A DNA stretch of 64,000 nt from Candidatus Accumulibacter sp. 66-26 (GTDB taxonomy: Bacteria > Pseudomonadota > Gammaproteobacteria > Burkholderiales > Rhodocyclaceae): positions 36,384 to 100,383 of the forward strand of contig MKUH01000013.1 of assembly GCA_001897745.1 (NCBI GenBank). Direction: 5' to 3'. Position numbers and translations under genes: made by a program. Below, piece by piece: positions 17,130 to 26,643 of the stretch (the first letter of the stretch is position 1; each line of letters opens with the position of its first letter). The notes beneath the pieces were generated by a model. The model had not been told where the DNA came from. It saw only the letters and a list, made by a program, of their open reading frames with translations, and did not search any database.

Positions 17130-17876
17130 CTAGAAACGCAGGCCGAGCGAGATGCGGGTTTGGTCGTCGGCGGTGAAATTGACCTTCCGGTCCCGCGCCA
17201 GGCGGACGAAGAAGGAGCGATAGTCGTAGGTCAATGAAACCGCGCCGCCGGAAACGCTCGCCTCGTCCGCACCGGGCCGGCCATGCTTGCTCGAGACGTC
17301 CAGCGTCAGGCGTTCATGGTCGTCGGCCTGATAACGCAAGAGCATGTGCGTCACCACCTGCCCGGTATGCAGGCGATTGTCCTTGACCGAAAAGACGGAA
17401 AGCGCGGTCCTGGGCAAGAGGCGCGTGCCCAGACCGTAGACGACCGAATCGTTCGGATCGAAATTCAGGTTGTAATAGTCCCGGGCATTGGTTCTTCCCA
17501 GGCCCAGAAGCACGAAGATCCTGTCGCCGGCTTCGAGGTTCAGCGAGCCACCGGCGAAGCCGTGGCTAGCCAATTGCAGCGAGGGAACGAGCTTCCCGAA
17601 CGGCGTTTCGAAAGTGAATTCGTAACCCGTTCTGGTTTGCTCGAATTCCCCTCTGCGCCGATAGTAGCCAAGCCAGATTGCGTGCGGACCGTAGCTGGCG
17701 CGCAGATTGGTATCCGTCGCCGCCGCTTGATTGCTTGTCGCGTAGTAGGAAGGCGTGAGCTTGAAGGTCCAGGCGTTCTCACCCACCGCCTCGGCGCTGC
17801 CGGGCCGCGAGGCATCGGCCAGCGCCTGCGGAGCATTGGAAAGAATCGCGAGCAGAAGAAGGCTGTTCCGGATCAT
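17130..17876 (-). CDS. Unrecognised outer-membrane beta-barrel protein
   Basis: I do not recognise a named family. The 248-residue product starts with a signal peptide (MIRNSLLLLAILSNAPQALA). It continues with alternating polar/hydrophobic strands rich in Tyr, Phe and Gly, and ends in ISLGLRF with a terminal Phe, the usual outer-membrane barrel signature. Expect about 10-12 strands. I prefer ATG 17876, with GGAG nine bases upstream. A GTG at 17891 would add five residues. It converges with the LysR gene and stands alone, so context gives no function. Confidence 0.7.
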   Translation of the reverse strand: MIRNSLLLLAILSNAPQALADASRPGSAEAVGENAWTFKLTPSYYATSNQAAATDTNLRASYGPHAIWLGYYRRRGEFEQTRTGYEFTFETPFGKLVPSLQLASHGFAGGSLNLEAGDRIFVLLGLGRTNARDYYNLNFDPNDSVVYGLGTRLLPRTALSVFSVKDNRLHTGQVVTHMLLRYQADDHERLTLDVSSKHGRPGADEASVSGGAVSLTYDYRSFFVRLARDRKVNFTADDQTRISLGLRF

Positions 17877-17989
17877 CGACGGGGACTCCACGCGCTTCCC
17901 TGATTTTCAGCTTGGCTGGCCCGGTTGCGGCAAAGCCATTGAAAGACAGGACCCCGGGCTGGGTTTCCGGCGCGGCCGTTGAAGCATTT

Positions 17990-18074
17990 TGGTGCCCGGA
18001 GCGGGGATCGAACCCGCAAACCTTTCGGCGAGGGATTTTAAGTCCCTTGTGTCTACCAATTTCACCATCCGGGC
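17990..18074 (-). tRNA. tRNA-Leu (UAA)
   Basis: 85-base class II tRNA with long variable arm. The acceptor stem GCCCGGA pairs with TCCGGGC, the anticodon loop is CTTAAAA (TAA), the T-loop is GGTTCGATCC, and CCA is encoded (17990-17992). It corresponds in position to leuZ of the E. coli pgsA-glyW-cysT-leuZ cluster. Confidence 0.96.
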
Positions 18075-18086
18075 GGACGGTCGGCG

Positions 18087-18092
18087 ATTATA
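18087..18092 (-). promoter_or_regulatory. Putative -10 box for tRNA-Leu
   Basis: TATAAT on the minus strand, 13 bases before the tRNA 5' end. No good -35 is visible upstream. Confidence 0.45.
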
Positions 18093-18124
18093 AGCGCCTC
18101 GACGGGCGATCCGGCCGAAAAACG

Positions 18125-18160
18125 AAAAAGGGAAAGTGCTTGCGCACTTTCCCTTTTTTT
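18125..18160 (-). terminator. Rho-independent terminator after the Gly-Cys-Gly tRNAs
   Basis: 10-bp perfect stem GGGAAAGTGC (18130-18139) with GCACTTTCCC (18144-18153), loop TTGC, flanked by A5 and T7. On the minus strand the A5 gives the U-tract. It separates tRNA-Gly from tRNA-Leu. Confidence 0.85.
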
Positions 18161-18161
18161 C

Positions 18162-18237
18162 TGGAGCGGCAGAAGAGTCTCGAACTCTCGACCTCAACCT
18201 TGGCAAGGTTGCGCTCTACCAACTGAGCTACTGCCGC
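18162..18237 (-). tRNA. tRNA-Gly (GCC), second copy
   Basis: 76-base tRNA with acceptor GCGGCAG/CTGCCGC, anticodon GCC, T-loop AGTTCGAGACT and encoded CCA. It is identical to the copy at 18394-18469. Confidence 0.96.
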
Positions 18238-18254
18238 GTAAAACCTGTATTTCC

Positions 18255-18328
18255 TGGAGGCGCGAGCCGGAGTCGAACCGACCTACACGGATTTGCAATC
18301 CGGTGCATAACCGCTTTGCTATCGCGCC
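18255..18328 (-). tRNA. tRNA-Cys (GCA)
   Basis: 74-base tRNA with acceptor GGCGCGA/TCGCGCC, anticodon GCA, T-loop GGTTCGACTC and encoded CCA. It sits between the two tRNA-Gly copies. Confidence 0.96.
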
Positions 18329-18393
18329 ACACTCACCTTGCGGCGAGTCTTACAAACCACGTAGAAAGCGAAAACTTGCTCTCTAAAAAATTT

Positions 18394-18469
18394 TGGAGCG
18401 GCAGAAGAGTCTCGAACTCTCGACCTCAACCTTGGCAAGGTTGCGCTCTACCAACTGAGCTACTGCCGC
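18394..18469 (-). tRNA. tRNA-Gly (GCC), first copy
   Basis: 76-base tRNA with anticodon GCC and encoded CCA, first in the tRNA transcript downstream of pgsA. Position matches E. coli glyW. Confidence 0.96.
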
Positions 18470-18483
18470 TCGAAGAAGGCCGC

Positions 18484-18511
18484 ATTATAAAGGCTTGGCG
18501 CGGGCTGTCAA
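18484..18511 (-). promoter_or_regulatory. Strong sigma70 promoter of the tRNA operon
   Basis: On the minus strand TTGACA (18511-18506), 16-base spacer, TATAAT (18489-18484). Both hexamers match consensus exactly. The tRNA-Gly 5' end is 15 bases further on, so the tRNAs need not depend on pgsA transcription. Confidence 0.85.
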
Positions 18512-18530
18512 CATTTTCGATACGTTTTTT

Positions 18531-19109
18531 TTATCGCTTCTTGCCCTGCTCGACGATCTGCGGCCATGCCATCCGCATGTAATAACCCATGGACCACAAG
18601 GTGAGGACGGCGGCGATATAAATCAGCCAGGTGCCGAGTTCCTGCACGCTGACGCCGTCGACCGAAGCGTGATAGAGCAGCAGCGGAATCGCCGCCATCT
18701 GCGCCGTCGTCTTGATCTTGCCGATCATCGAAACGGCGACGCTCTTGTGCGCGCCGATCTGCGCCATCCACTCGCGCAGCGCGGAAATCGTGATTTCACG
18801 GCCGATGATGATGGCGGCGATGATCGCATCGACGCGGCCGAGCTGCACCAGCATGATCAGCGCGGCGGCGACCATCAGCTTGTCGGCGACCGGATCGAGG
18901 AAGGCACCGAAGGACGAAGTCTGGTTCAGGCGGCGGGCCAGATAGCCGTCGAGCCAGTCGGTCGCGCCGGCGACGACGAAGATCAGCGTCGCGGCCTGAT
19001 CGCGCCCCAGCCCGAAGGTCCAGAACACCGGAACGTAATAGACGGCGATCATCAGCGGGATCAGGACGATCCGCAGCCAGGTGAGAAGTATCGGTATGTT
19101 GAGTGGCAT
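18531..19109 (-). CDS. pgsA: CDP-diacylglycerol-glycerol-3-phosphate 3-phosphatidyltransferase
   Basis: Inner-membrane enzyme that makes phosphatidylglycerol-phosphate, the committed step to phosphatidylglycerol and cardiolipin. The 192-residue, multi-helix protein has the CDP-alcohol phosphotransferase motif (D-G-x2-A-R-x8-G-x3-D-x3-D) as DWLDGYLARRLNQTSSFGAF followed by LDPVADK near residues 55-80. ATG 19109 overlaps the uvrC stop by one base. The uvrC-pgsA-tRNA order is the same as in E. coli. Confidence 0.95.
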   Translation of the reverse strand: MPLNIPILLTWLRIVLIPLMIAVYYVPVFWTFGLGRDQAATLIFVVAGATDWLDGYLARRLNQTSSFGAFLDPVADKLMVAAALIMLVQLGRVDAIIAAIIIGREITISALREWMAQIGAHKSVAVSMIGKIKTTAQMAAIPLLLYHASVDGVSVQELGTWLIYIAAVLTLWSMGYYMRMAWPQIVEQGKKR

Positions 19110-20926
19110 CAATGCAACGCTGCGTAAATTTTTTCCGCGAGTTCCCGGCTGATGCCCGGCACTGCGCTCAGTTGGTCCACCCCGGCGCCCGCGATGCCCT
19201 GCAGGCCGCCGAAATGGGAAATCAGCGCCTTGCGCCGCTTCGGCCCGATGCCCCCGATTTCTTCGAGACGCGAAGTCTTGCGCGTCTTGCCGCGCTGCGC
19301 GCGGTGCCCGGAAACGGCAAACCGGTGCGCTTCGTCGCGAACTTCCTGAATCAGGTGCAGGGCCGGATGTTCCGGCGGCAATTGTAGCGGCTCGCGCCCG
19401 TCCGGGAAAATCAGGGTTTCCAGTCCCGGCTTGCGCGCCTCGCCCTTGGCGACGCCGAGCATCGGCAAATGCGAGAGCCCAAGCTCGTCGAGCGCCGCGG
19501 CGGCCGAACTCACCTGCCCCTTGCCGCCGTCGATCAGGATCAGCGTCGGCGCGACGCCTTCGCCGGAAGCGACCTTCTCGTAGCGGCGCAGGACGGCCTG
19601 GCGGATCGCCGCGTAATCGTCGCCCGGCTGGATGTCCTGGATGTTGAAGCGGCGATACTCGGACTTGCGCATGCCGTCGCCCTGATACACGACGCACGAT
19701 GCCACCGGCGACTCGCCCTGCGTGTGGCTGATGTCGAAGCACTCGATGCGCGCCTCCTTGCCGGCGTCGTTCTCCAGCCCGAGCGCCTCGATCAGCGCCT
19801 CGAGGCGCTTGCCCTGCAGCGAGAGCGTCGTGCGCCGCGCGGCGATCGCCAGGCGGGCATTCTGTTCGGCCATCTCGACCCAGACCCGCTGCATGGTCAG
19901 GCGCGGCTCGACGACCGGCACCTGGCGCCCGGCCAGTTCGCTGAGCGCGTCGGCAACTTCGTGGTCGGGCAGCGGGCGGTTGAGGTAGATGCGCGCCGGA
20001 ATCGGATGCGACGAATAATGCTGATGCATGAAGGCGGCCAGCGCTTCGTCCGGCGACGAGTCGGCGGCGTTGCTCGGGAACTGCGCCTTGTCGCCCAGGT
20101 GGCGGCCGCCGCGCACCATCGCGAGGTTCACGCAGAGCATGCCGCCCTCCTCGACCGCCGCGAGGATGTCGACGTCCTCGCCCTTGCCGCTTTCGACGTA
20201 CTGTTTTTCCTGGACGTGGCGCAGCGACTGTATCTGGTCGCGATAGACCGCCGCCAGTTCGAACGCCAGCTGCTCGGCGGCCTGCTCCATCGCCGCGGTG
20301 AGCCGCCCGATCACTTCCTGCTGGCGTCCCTGCAGGAACATCGACGCCATCTGCACGTCCTGCGCGTAGGCCTCCGGCGCGATCAGGCCGACGCACGGCC
20401 CCGAGCAGCGCTTGATCTGGTACAGCAGACAGGGGCGCGAGCGATTGCTGAACACCGAGTTCTCGCAGGTGCGCAGGCGGAACATCTTCTGCAGCAGATA
20501 CAGGCTGTCGCGCACGGCGAGCGAGGACGGATAGGGGCCGAAGTAGTCGGCACGCCGGTCGGTACCGCCGCGATGGAAGCCGAGACGCGGAAACTCGTCG
20601 CGCGTCAGCACGATGTAGGGGTAGGACTTGTCGTCGCGGAACAGGATGTTGTAGCGCGGTGCCAGACGTTTGATCAGGTTGTTCTCGAGCAGCAGCGCTT
20701 CGGCTTCGGAACGCGTCACGGTCGTTTCGACCCTGGCGATCTGCGCCACCATCAGCGCGATGCGCGGACTCGGATGGCTGTCGCGGAAATACGAAGCGAC
20801 GCGTTTCTTCAGGCTCTTCGCCTTGCCGACGTAGAGCACGTTGTCGCCCGCATCGAGCATGCGATAGACCCCGGGCAACTCCGGCAGGGTCGCGAGCAGG
20901 GCTTTGGCGTCGAAGGTTTCGCTCAT
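19109..20926 (-). CDS. uvrC: UvrABC system protein C (excinuclease subunit)
   Basis: Makes both incisions around bulky DNA lesions with UvrB. 605 residues: N-terminal GIY-YIG nuclease (GVYRML then [13 protein letters not shown], residues about 18-50), a UvrB-binding UVR segment (about 200-240), the RNase H-like second nuclease ([12 protein letters not shown] near 395, [10 protein letters not shown] near 470) and a C-terminal HhH tail. I start at ATG 20926, where homology begins; a GTG at 20998 would add an unrelated 24-residue stretch. No clear ribosome site precedes it. Confidence 0.95.
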   Translation of the reverse strand: MSETFDAKALLATLPELPGVYRMLDAGDNVLYVGKAKSLKKRVASYFRDSHPSPRIALMVAQIARVETTVTRSEAEALLLENNLIKRLAPRYNILFRDDKSYPYIVLTRDEFPRLGFHRGGTDRRADYFGPYPSSLAVRDSLYLLQKMFRLRTCENSVFSNRSRPCLLYQIKRCSGPCVGLIAPEAYAQDVQMASMFLQGRQQEVIGRLTAAMEQAAEQLAFELAAVYRDQIQSLRHVQEKQYVESGKGEDVDILAAVEEGGMLCVNLAMVRGGRHLGDKAQFPSNAADSSPDEALAAFMHQHYSSHPIPARIYLNRPLPDHEVADALSELAGRQVPVVEPRLTMQRVWVEMAEQNARLAIAARRTTLSLQGKRLEALIEALGLENDAGKEARIECFDISHTQGESPVASCVVYQGDGMRKSEYRRFNIQDIQPGDDYAAIRQAVLRRYEKVASGEGVAPTLILIDGGKGQVSSAAAALDELGLSHLPMLGVAKGEARKPGLETLIFPDGREPLQLPPEHPALHLIQEVRDEAHRFAVSGHRAQRGKTRKTSRLEEIGGIGPKRRKALISHFGGLQGIAGAGVDQLSAVPGISRELAEKIYAALH

Positions 20927-20988
20927 GGAAGGATGCGGATGCGGCCGCCTGGCGACAGGCGTCCCGGCTGGGGTAGGATGGCGCTCCG

Positions 20989-22170
20989 ATGTTATCACGC
21001 CCCTCCATGCCCGCCGTCGCCAACCCCGTGCCCAGCGCCCCGCAGTGGGACATTTTCTGCGCCGTCGTCGACAACTTCGGCGACATCGGCGTGTGCTGGC
21101 GCCTGGCGCGCCAGCTGGCCGGCGAGCACGGCCTGCGCGTCCGCCTGTGGGTCGACGACTTGGACGCCTTCCGGCCGCTCTGCCCCGCAGCCGATCCGGC
21201 GACCCCGCGCCAAGAGCTGGCGGGCGTCGAGGTCAGGCAATGGCCGCGAAGCTTTCCCGAAGTCGCCCCCGGCGACGTCGTCGTCGAAGCCTTCGGCTGC
21301 CGCATCCCGGAAAGCTTCGTTACCGCGATGGCGCGGCGCGAAACGCGGCCGGCGTGGATCAATCTCGAATACCTGAGCGCCGAGGACTGGGTCGCCGAGT
21401 GCCACGCCCTGCCCTCGCCGCATCCGCGCCTGCCGCTGAAGAAGCACTTCTTTTTCCCGGGTTTTGCCGAAAACACCGGCGGCCTGCTGCGCGAACGCGA
21501 TTTGGCGGCACGCCGTCTCGCCTTCACCAACGACCCGCGCGCGCAGGATGTCTTCTGGCAGGACCTCGGTTTTCCGCCCCCCGCCCCCGACGCGCTGAGC
21601 GTCTCGCTGTTCGCCTACGAAACGCCGGCCATCTGCGATCTGCTGCGCGTCTGGAGCGAAGCGGAAAGCCCGGTTTGCTGCGCGGTCCCCGTCTCGCGCG
21701 CCCTACCGCCAGTCGAAGCCTTCTGCGGCCAGACGCTGCAGGCCGGCGAGACGATCCGGCGCGGCGCGCTCGAACTGCGCATCCTCCCCTTCGTCGAGCA
21801 GGCGCGCTACGACGCGCTGCTCTGGGCGTGCGATCTCAACTTCGTGCGCGGCGAGGACTCCTTCGTGCGCGCCCAGTGGGCCGCCCGGCCCCTGGTCTGG
21901 CATATCTACGTGCAAGAGGAGGCGGCGCATCTCGTCAAGCTCGACGCCTTCCTCGACCGCTATTGCGCCGCGCTGCCGGACACCGTCGGCAAGACGCTAC
22001 GGACCTTCTGGCACGCCTGGAACGCCGGCCATCTCGACGCCGAGCAATGGCAAGCGCTGGCCGCCGCCCTGCCCGCGCTGCGCGCGCACGCCGCCGCCTG
22101 GGAGGCGCAACAGGCGGCGCAAGAAGACCTGGCGAGCGCGCTGGTGCGTTTTTGCCGATCCTTGGTATAA
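20989..22170 (+). CDS. earP: EF-P arginine rhamnosyltransferase
   Basis: Transfers rhamnose from dTDP-L-rhamnose to Arg32 of elongation factor P, which activates EF-P for polyproline translation. The 393-residue protein matches EarP (formerly DUF2331). [17 protein letters not shown] at residues 28-44 carries the two catalytic-region Asp residues (28 and 32), and the C-terminal nucleotide-binding stretch [14 protein letters not shown] has the conserved Glu. It is a GT-B inverting glycosyltransferase. ATG 20989 has AGGA about 12 bases upstream; ATG 21007 is an alternative. The efp gene follows 41 bases later, which confirms the role. Confidence 0.95.
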   Translation: MLSRPSMPAVANPVPSAPQWDIFCAVVDNFGDIGVCWRLARQLAGEHGLRVRLWVDDLDAFRPLCPAADPATPRQELAGVEVRQWPRSFPEVAPGDVVVEAFGCRIPESFVTAMARRETRPAWINLEYLSAEDWVAECHALPSPHPRLPLKKHFFFPGFAENTGGLLRERDLAARRLAFTNDPRAQDVFWQDLGFPPPAPDALSVSLFAYETPAICDLLRVWSEAESPVCCAVPVSRALPPVEAFCGQTLQAGETIRRGALELRILPFVEQARYDALLWACDLNFVRGEDSFVRAQWAARPLVWHIYVQEEAAHLVKLDAFLDRYCAALPDTVGKTLRTFWHAWNAGHLDAEQWQALAAALPALRAHAAAWEAQQAAQEDLASALVRFCRSLV

Positions 22171-22211
22171 TTAACGGTTATCTTTTTCACCCGCTATTCA
22201 CGGAACGTATT

Positions 22212-22769
22212 ATGAAAACCGCACAGGAACTCCGCGCAGGCAACGTATTCATGGTCGGCAACGACCCGATGGTTGTCCTCAAGGCTGAATACAGCAAATC
22301 CGGCCGCAACGCCTCCGTCGTCAAGATGAAGATGAAGAACCTGCTGACGGGCGCCCCGAGCGAAACCGTCTATCGCGCCGACGACAAGTTCGACGTCGTC
22401 CAGCTCGACCGCAAGGAAGTCACCTACTCCTACTTCGCCGACCCGATGTACGTCTTCATGGACGCCGACTACGAGCAGTACGAGATCGAAGCCGACTGCA
22501 TGACCGACGCGCTCAACTACCTCGAAGACGCGATGCCCTGCGAAGTGGTGTTCTACAACGGCAAGGCCATCTCGGTCGAACTGCCGAACAGCCTCGTGCG
22601 CGAAGTCATCTACACCGAGCCGGCCGTCAAGGGCGACACCTCGGGCAAGGTGATGAAGCCGGCCCGCCTGTCCACCGGTTTCGAGCTGCCCGTCCCGGCC
22701 TTCGTCGAAATCGGCGACAAGATCGAAATCGACACCCGCACCAACGAGTACCGCGCCCGCGTGAAGTAA
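22212..22769 (+). CDS. efp: Translation elongation factor P, Arg32 type
   Basis: 185 residues with three beta-barrel domains. It binds stalled ribosomes between P and E sites and relieves stalling at polyproline. The loop tip reads SKSGRNAS with Arg at position 32, the residue glycosylated by EarP, instead of the Lys used by E. coli-type EF-P. The C-terminal signature and [13 protein letters not shown] ending are standard. A TATAAT-like box at 22175-22180, inside the earP 3' end, could give it extra transcription. A bidirectional terminator follows. Confidence 0.97.
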   Translation: MKTAQELRAGNVFMVGNDPMVVLKAEYSKSGRNASVVKMKMKNLLTGAPSETVYRADDKFDVVQLDRKEVTYSYFADPMYVFMDADYEQYEIEADCMTDALNYLEDAMPCEVVFYNGKAISVELPNSLVREVIYTEPAVKGDTSGKVMKPARLSTGFELPVPAFVEIGDKIEIDTRTNEYRARVK

Positions 22770-22783
22770 GTGAGCGCACTCGG

Positions 22784-22812
22784 AAAAAAAGGCAGCCAAG
22801 GCTGCCTTTTTT
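22784..22812. terminator. Bidirectional Rho-independent terminator
   Basis: A7 tract (22784-22790), stem GGCAGC (22791-22796) with GCTGCC (22801-22806), loop CAAG, then T6. It serves efp on + and the nagZ operon on -. Confidence 0.85.
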
Positions 22813-22855
22813 GTTGCCCGCGTTCCGGCCCGGCGTTGCCGTACCGGCCCCGGAT

Positions 22856-23884
22856 TCAGGCGCCCAGCAGCGCCGCCGCCCGCACGCCGGCCAGATAGCG
22901 CGCGTCCTGCTGCAAGCCGGCCGGGGTCGGCGCCTTGCCGGACGGCAACAGGCGCTCGATGCGCGCCGAACGGAGCGCGTGGTGGGGCGGATGCCAGCCG
23001 GCCAGCAGTTCGCCGACCGCCTCAGGCGCATTGCACACGAGCAGCATGTCGCAGCCGGCGCTCCACGCGGCCTGCGCCCGGTCGACGATGCCGCCGGCCA
23101 CGCTGGCGCCTTCCATCGACAGGTCGTCGCTGAAGATCACGCCGTCGAAAGCGAAATCCTCGCGCAGCTTGCGCAGCCAGACCGGCGAAAACCCGGCCGG
23201 CCGCGCATCGACCTGCGGGTAGATGACGTGCGCCGGCATCACCGCGTCCAGCTTGAGCCGGCGGTACGGCTCGAGGTCGGGCGCCAGTTCCACGAAGCTG
23301 CGTTCATCGACCGGCATGGCGACGTGCGAATCCGCCTCGGCCCAGCCGTGCCCCGGAAAGTGCTTGCCGCAGGCGGCCATCCCCGCCGCGCGCAGACCGG
23401 CGATCAGGCGCCCGGCCAACTGCGCGACGAGCGCCGGGTCGCCGTGAAAGGCGCGGTTGCCGACCACCGCGCTGCGCCCCCAGTCGAGATCGAGGACCGG
23501 CGTGAAGGACAGATCGACGCCATGCACGCGCAACTCCGCGGCCAGCACGAAGCCGATGTCGTGCGCTGCGCTCAGCGCCGCCTTCGGGTCGCGCTCCCAC
23601 AGTTCGCCGAGGCTGCGCATCGGCGGCAGGCGCGTGAACCCGTCGCGGCAGCGCTGCACTCGCCCGCCTTCGTGATCGATGGCAATCGGCAGCGGCGGCG
23701 AGCGCAGGGCGTGGACTTCCGCGGTCAGCCGGTCGAGCTGCTCCGGATTCGCGTAGTTGCGCGCGAACAGGATCAGGCCGCCGACCAGCGGATGCCGCAG
23801 GCGCTCGCGGTCGAGGTCGCTCAGCTCCAGCCCGGCGACGTCGATCATCAGCGGGCCGAGCGGCAATTGGCGGGGGACGTTCAT
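22856..23884 (-). CDS. nagZ: Beta-N-acetylhexosaminidase NagZ (family GH3)
   Basis: Cytoplasmic glycosidase that removes GlcNAc from anhydro-muropeptides during peptidoglycan recycling. 342 residues. The motif KHFPGHGWAEADSH near residues 168-181 holds the NagZ catalytic loop with its acid/base His, and IFSDDLSMEGA near 248 supplies the nucleophile Asp. The start ATG overlaps the acpS stop by four bases (23881-23884). It is the last gene of the lepA-to-nagZ run and ends at a terminator. Confidence 0.95.
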   Translation of the reverse strand: MNVPRQLPLGPLMIDVAGLELSDLDRERLRHPLVGGLILFARNYANPEQLDRLTAEVHALRSPPLPIAIDHEGGRVQRCRDGFTRLPPMRSLGELWERDPKAALSAAHDIGFVLAAELRVHGVDLSFTPVLDLDWGRSAVVGNRAFHGDPALVAQLAGRLIAGLRAAGMAACGKHFPGHGWAEADSHVAMPVDERSFVELAPDLEPYRRLKLDAVMPAHVIYPQVDARPAGFSPVWLRKLREDFAFDGVIFSDDLSMEGASVAGGIVDRAQAAWSAGCDMLLVCNAPEAVGELLAGWHPPHHALRSARIERLLPSGKAPTPAGLQQDARYLAGVRAAALLGA

Positions 23885-24258
23885 GAATGCTCCATGACGA
23901 CGAAGGCGACGGCGAACTCGCGCTCGTCGCTGATCGAAAGGTGGGCGACCAGCCCGCGCTGCGCGAGATGGTCGGCGAGTTCCGGCGCGTAGGCGAATAC
24001 GGGCTTGCCCTGCGCGTCGTGGCCGACGGCGATGTTGGGCAGCGTGGCCGGCACTGCGACGCCGATGCCGAGCGCCTTGCCGAAGGCTTCCTTGGCCGCG
24101 AAACGCTTGGCCAGGAAGCGCGCCTTGTCGGTCGCGCGCGCGAAATCGGCGAACTCGGCCGGCGCCAGAAGCTTCTCCAGCGCGTGCTCGCCGTGCCGCT
24201 CGTAGAGCTTGCCGAGGCGAGCCACCGCTGCGATGTCGGTGCCGACGCCGAAGATCAT
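23881..24258 (-). CDS. acpS: Holo-[acyl-carrier-protein] synthase
   Basis: Attaches 4'-phosphopantetheine from CoA to Ser37 of AcpP (encoded at 38191-38427). 125 residues: [14 protein letters not shown] at the N-terminus with the Mg-binding Asp8, and [13 protein letters not shown] near residue 52 with the conserved Glu/Lys. ATG 24258 overlaps the pdxJ stop in an ATGA junction. The pdxJ-acpS order is conserved with E. coli. Confidence 0.96.
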   Translation of the reverse strand: MIFGVGTDIAAVARLGKLYERHGEHALEKLLAPAEFADFARATDKARFLAKRFAAKEAFGKALGIGVAVPATLPNIAVGHDAQGKPVFAYAPELADHLAQRGLVAHLSISDEREFAVAFVVMEHS

Positions 24259-25025
24259 CGCGCGGCGCTGGCCTGCGCTTCGCGCAGCAGGCGCTTCATC
24301 TCGGCCACGGCGGCGCGCAGGCCGACGAAGACGGCGCGGCTGACGATGGCATGGCCGATGTGCAGTTCGCGGATACCAGGCAGCTGCGCCACCGGCTGCA
24401 CGTTGAAATAGTTGAGCGCGTGCCCGGCGTTGAAACGCATGCCGAGCGCGCGGATCGCCTCGCCGGCAGCCGCGATCCTGGCGACCTCGGCGAGCACGGC
24501 CGGGCTTTCGGCGTCGCGCCCCTTGGCGTGAAAGGCGTGCGCATAAGGGCCGGTATGGATTTCGCAGACGCGCGCGCCGATGCGGGCCGCGGCTTCGATC
24601 TGCGCGGGGTCGGCGTCGATGAAGACGCTGCTCACGATGCCGGCGTCGGCCAGACGCGCGACGGCGTCCTTGAGCATGGCTTCCTGCGCGACGACGTCGA
24701 GACCGCCCTCGGTCGTCACCTCGTGCCGCCCCTCGGGCACCAGCATCGCCATTTCCGGCTTCAGGCGGCAGGCGATGCCGACCATTTCGTCGGTCGCGGC
24801 CATTTCCAGATTGAGCTTGATCTGCGTCAGGTCGCGCAGTTTCTCGACGTCGGCGTCCTGGATGTGGCGCCGGTCCTCGCGCAGATGCACGGTGATCCCG
24901 TCGGCGCCGCCCAGGTGCGCCTCGACGGCCGCCCATACCGGGTCCGGCTCGTAGGTCCGGCGCGCCTGGCGAATGGTCGCCACGTGATCGATATTGACCC
25001 CCAACTCAACCATCGCCTTGCTCAT
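24255..25025 (-). CDS. pdxJ: Pyridoxine 5'-phosphate synthase
   Basis: Condenses 1-deoxy-xylulose-5-phosphate with 3-amino-2-oxopropyl phosphate to pyridoxine-5'-phosphate, last step of DXP-dependent vitamin B6 synthesis. 256 residues. [19 protein letters not shown] at the N-terminus, [13 protein letters not shown] near 47, LEIHTG-like [12 protein letters not shown] near 155 and [11 protein letters not shown] near 225 are all family landmarks. ATG 25025 overlaps the recO stop by four bases. A longer open frame upstream is a shadow of recO. Confidence 0.96.
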   Translation of the reverse strand: MSKAMVELGVNIDHVATIRQARRTYEPDPVWAAVEAHLGGADGITVHLREDRRHIQDADVEKLRDLTQIKLNLEMAATDEMVGIACRLKPEMAMLVPEGRHEVTTEGGLDVVAQEAMLKDAVARLADAGIVSSVFIDADPAQIEAAARIGARVCEIHTGPYAHAFHAKGRDAESPAVLAEVARIAAAGEAIRALGMRFNAGHALNYFNVQPVAQLPGIRELHIGHAIVSRAVFVGLRAAVAEMKRLLREAQASAAR

Positions 25026-25738
25026 AGCTCCTGTAGCTCCATGAAAATCTTGCGGGTTTCCAGGCCCTTGCCGCCCGTGTAATGCGTGATCAGCGCGCGC
25101 ATCAGCTGCTTGGCCTCGGCCAGCGAGCGCGGATCGGAGAAATCGTCGCGTGCGAGATCGATCAGGGTCTTGCCGCTCACCGACAGCGCCGAGTTGCCCG
25201 AGCGTTGCAGGCGCACCGGCCCGCGCTCGATCTCGTAAGCATAATGCGTCGCGGCGTCGAGCGGCGCGCCCTCGGCGTCGTGCTCGAGCGTCAGTCCGTA
25301 GCCGAGTTCCTGCAAGAGCGCGCGCTCGAAGCGGCGCAGGTCCGACTCGCGCACGCCGTCGGCGAAGCGGCGCAGGGTTTCGGCATAGGTGGCGAACAGG
25401 CGCTCGTGCGCATCCTCGCGCGGCAGCAGGTGCATCAGCAGTTCGTTGAGGTAATAGCCGCAGAACAGCGCCTTGCCGCCGAGCAGCGGCTGCCCGCCCT
25501 GCCACTCGGCCTTCATCAGCGTCTGCACTTCGCCTTTTCCGGCCCAGCCGAGTTCGAGCGGCTGAAAAGCGAGCAGGAGGCCGCGCAAGGCCGAACGCGG
25601 CCGCCGCGCGCCGCGCGCCAGCAGGGCGACGCGGCCGAAATCGCGCGAGAAGGCCTCGACGATCAGGCTCGTTTCGCTATACGGATAGGCGTGCAGCACG
25701 AAGGCTGGCTGGCCGTCGACCTTGTGCCGCAGGTTCAC
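25022..25738 (-). CDS. recO: DNA repair protein RecO
   Basis: Recombination mediator of the RecFOR pathway that helps load RecA on SSB-coated DNA. 238 residues with an N-terminal OB fold ([35 protein letters not shown]) and a helical C-terminal domain. The zinc-binding cysteines present in some RecO proteins are not seen, as in E. coli. GTG 25738 is the first possible start after the era stop, 20 bases away. The era-recO-pdxJ order supports the call. Confidence 0.93.
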   Translation of the reverse strand: MNLRHKVDGQPAFVLHAYPYSETSLIVEAFSRDFGRVALLARGARRPRSALRGLLLAFQPLELGWAGKGEVQTLMKAEWQGGQPLLGGKALFCGYYLNELLMHLLPREDAHERLFATYAETLRRFADGVRESDLRRFERALLQELGYGLTLEHDAEGAPLDAATHYAYEIERGPVRLQRSGNSALSVSGKTLIDLARDDFSDPRSLAEAKQLMRALITHYTGGKGLETRKIFMELQEL

Positions 25739-25758
25739 TTGGCAGCGCCGCCCAGGGT

Positions 25759-26643
25759 TTATTCGTAGCCGAGGCTCTTGAGCAGGCGCTCGTCGTCGGC
25801 CCAGCCGGACTTGACCTTGACGAAGACCTCCAGGAAGACCTTGCCGTCGAACAGGCGCTCCATATCCTGGCGCGCCTCGCTGGCGATGCGCTTCAGAGTC
25901 TCGCCGCCCTTGCCGATGACGATCGCCTTGTGGCCGGCGCGGTCGACGACGATGGCGGCGCTGATGCGGCGCAGCGCCCCGTCGAGTTCGAACTTCTCGA
26001 CCTCGACGGTCGTCGAGTACGGCAGCTCGTCGCCGAGCAGGCGGAAGAGCTTTTCGCGGATGTATTCGGCGGCGAGGAATTTCTCGCTCTTATCGGTCAG
26101 CTCGTCCTCACCGAACAGCAGTTCGCCGTGCGGCAGATATTTGCGCGTTTCCGCGAGCAGATCGTCGACCTGGCTGCCCTTCGCGGCGCTGACCGGGATG
26201 ATCGCCGCGAAATCGCGCAGCGCGGCGACTTCCGCCAGGAAAGGCAGCATCTTCGCCTTGTCCTTGAGCTGATCCATCTTGTTCACGACAACGATCACCG
26301 GGCGGTCGGCCGGCAGCAGCTTGAGCACCGTCTTGTCCTTGGCGTCGAAATGGCCGGCCTCGACGACGAAGAGGACGACGTCCACATCGGCCAGCGCCTG
26401 CGTCACGCCGCGGTTCATCGCCCGGTTCAGGGCGTTCGTGTGTTGCGTCTGGAAGCCAGGCGTATCGACGAAGACGTACTGGGCATCGGCATTGGTCAGG
26501 ATGCCCATGATGCGGTGGCGCGTCGTCTGAGCCTTGCGCGAGACGATGCTGATCTTTTCGCCGATCAGGCGATTGAGCAGGGTCGATTTCCCGACGTTCG
26601 GGCGGCCGACGATGGCGACGTAGCCGGATTTGATTTCATTCAT
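25759..26643 (-). CDS. era: GTPase Era
   Basis: Essential GTPase that binds the 3' end of 16S rRNA and helps mature the 30S subunit. 294 residues: G1 GRPNVGKST (12-20), G3 DTPGFQ (about 60), G4 NKMD (about 122), G5 SAAKG (about 152), and a C-terminal KH domain with [19 protein letters not shown] near residue 240. ATG 26643 overlaps the rnc stop by four bases, so rnc and era are coupled as in E. coli. Confidence 0.97.
   Translation of the reverse strand: MNEIKSGYVAIVGRPNVGKSTLLNRLIGEKISIVSRKAQTTRHRIMGILTNADAQYVFVDTPGFQTQHTNALNRAMNRGVTQALADVDVVLFVVEAGHFDAKDKTVLKLLPADRPVIVVVNKMDQLKDKAKMLPFLAEVAALRDFAAIIPVSAAKGSQVDDLLAETRKYLPHGELLFGEDELTDKSEKFLAAEYIREKLFRLLGDELPYSTTVEVEKFELDGALRRISAAIVVDRAGHKAIVIGKGGETLKRIASEARQDMERLFDGKVFLEVFVKVKSGWADDERLLKSLGYE

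Noticed and set aside
18531-21530. 999-codon open frame covering pgsA, part of uvrC and earP
   Set aside because: Only the last 192 codons (pgsA) are real. The rest is an off-frame run through uvrC.
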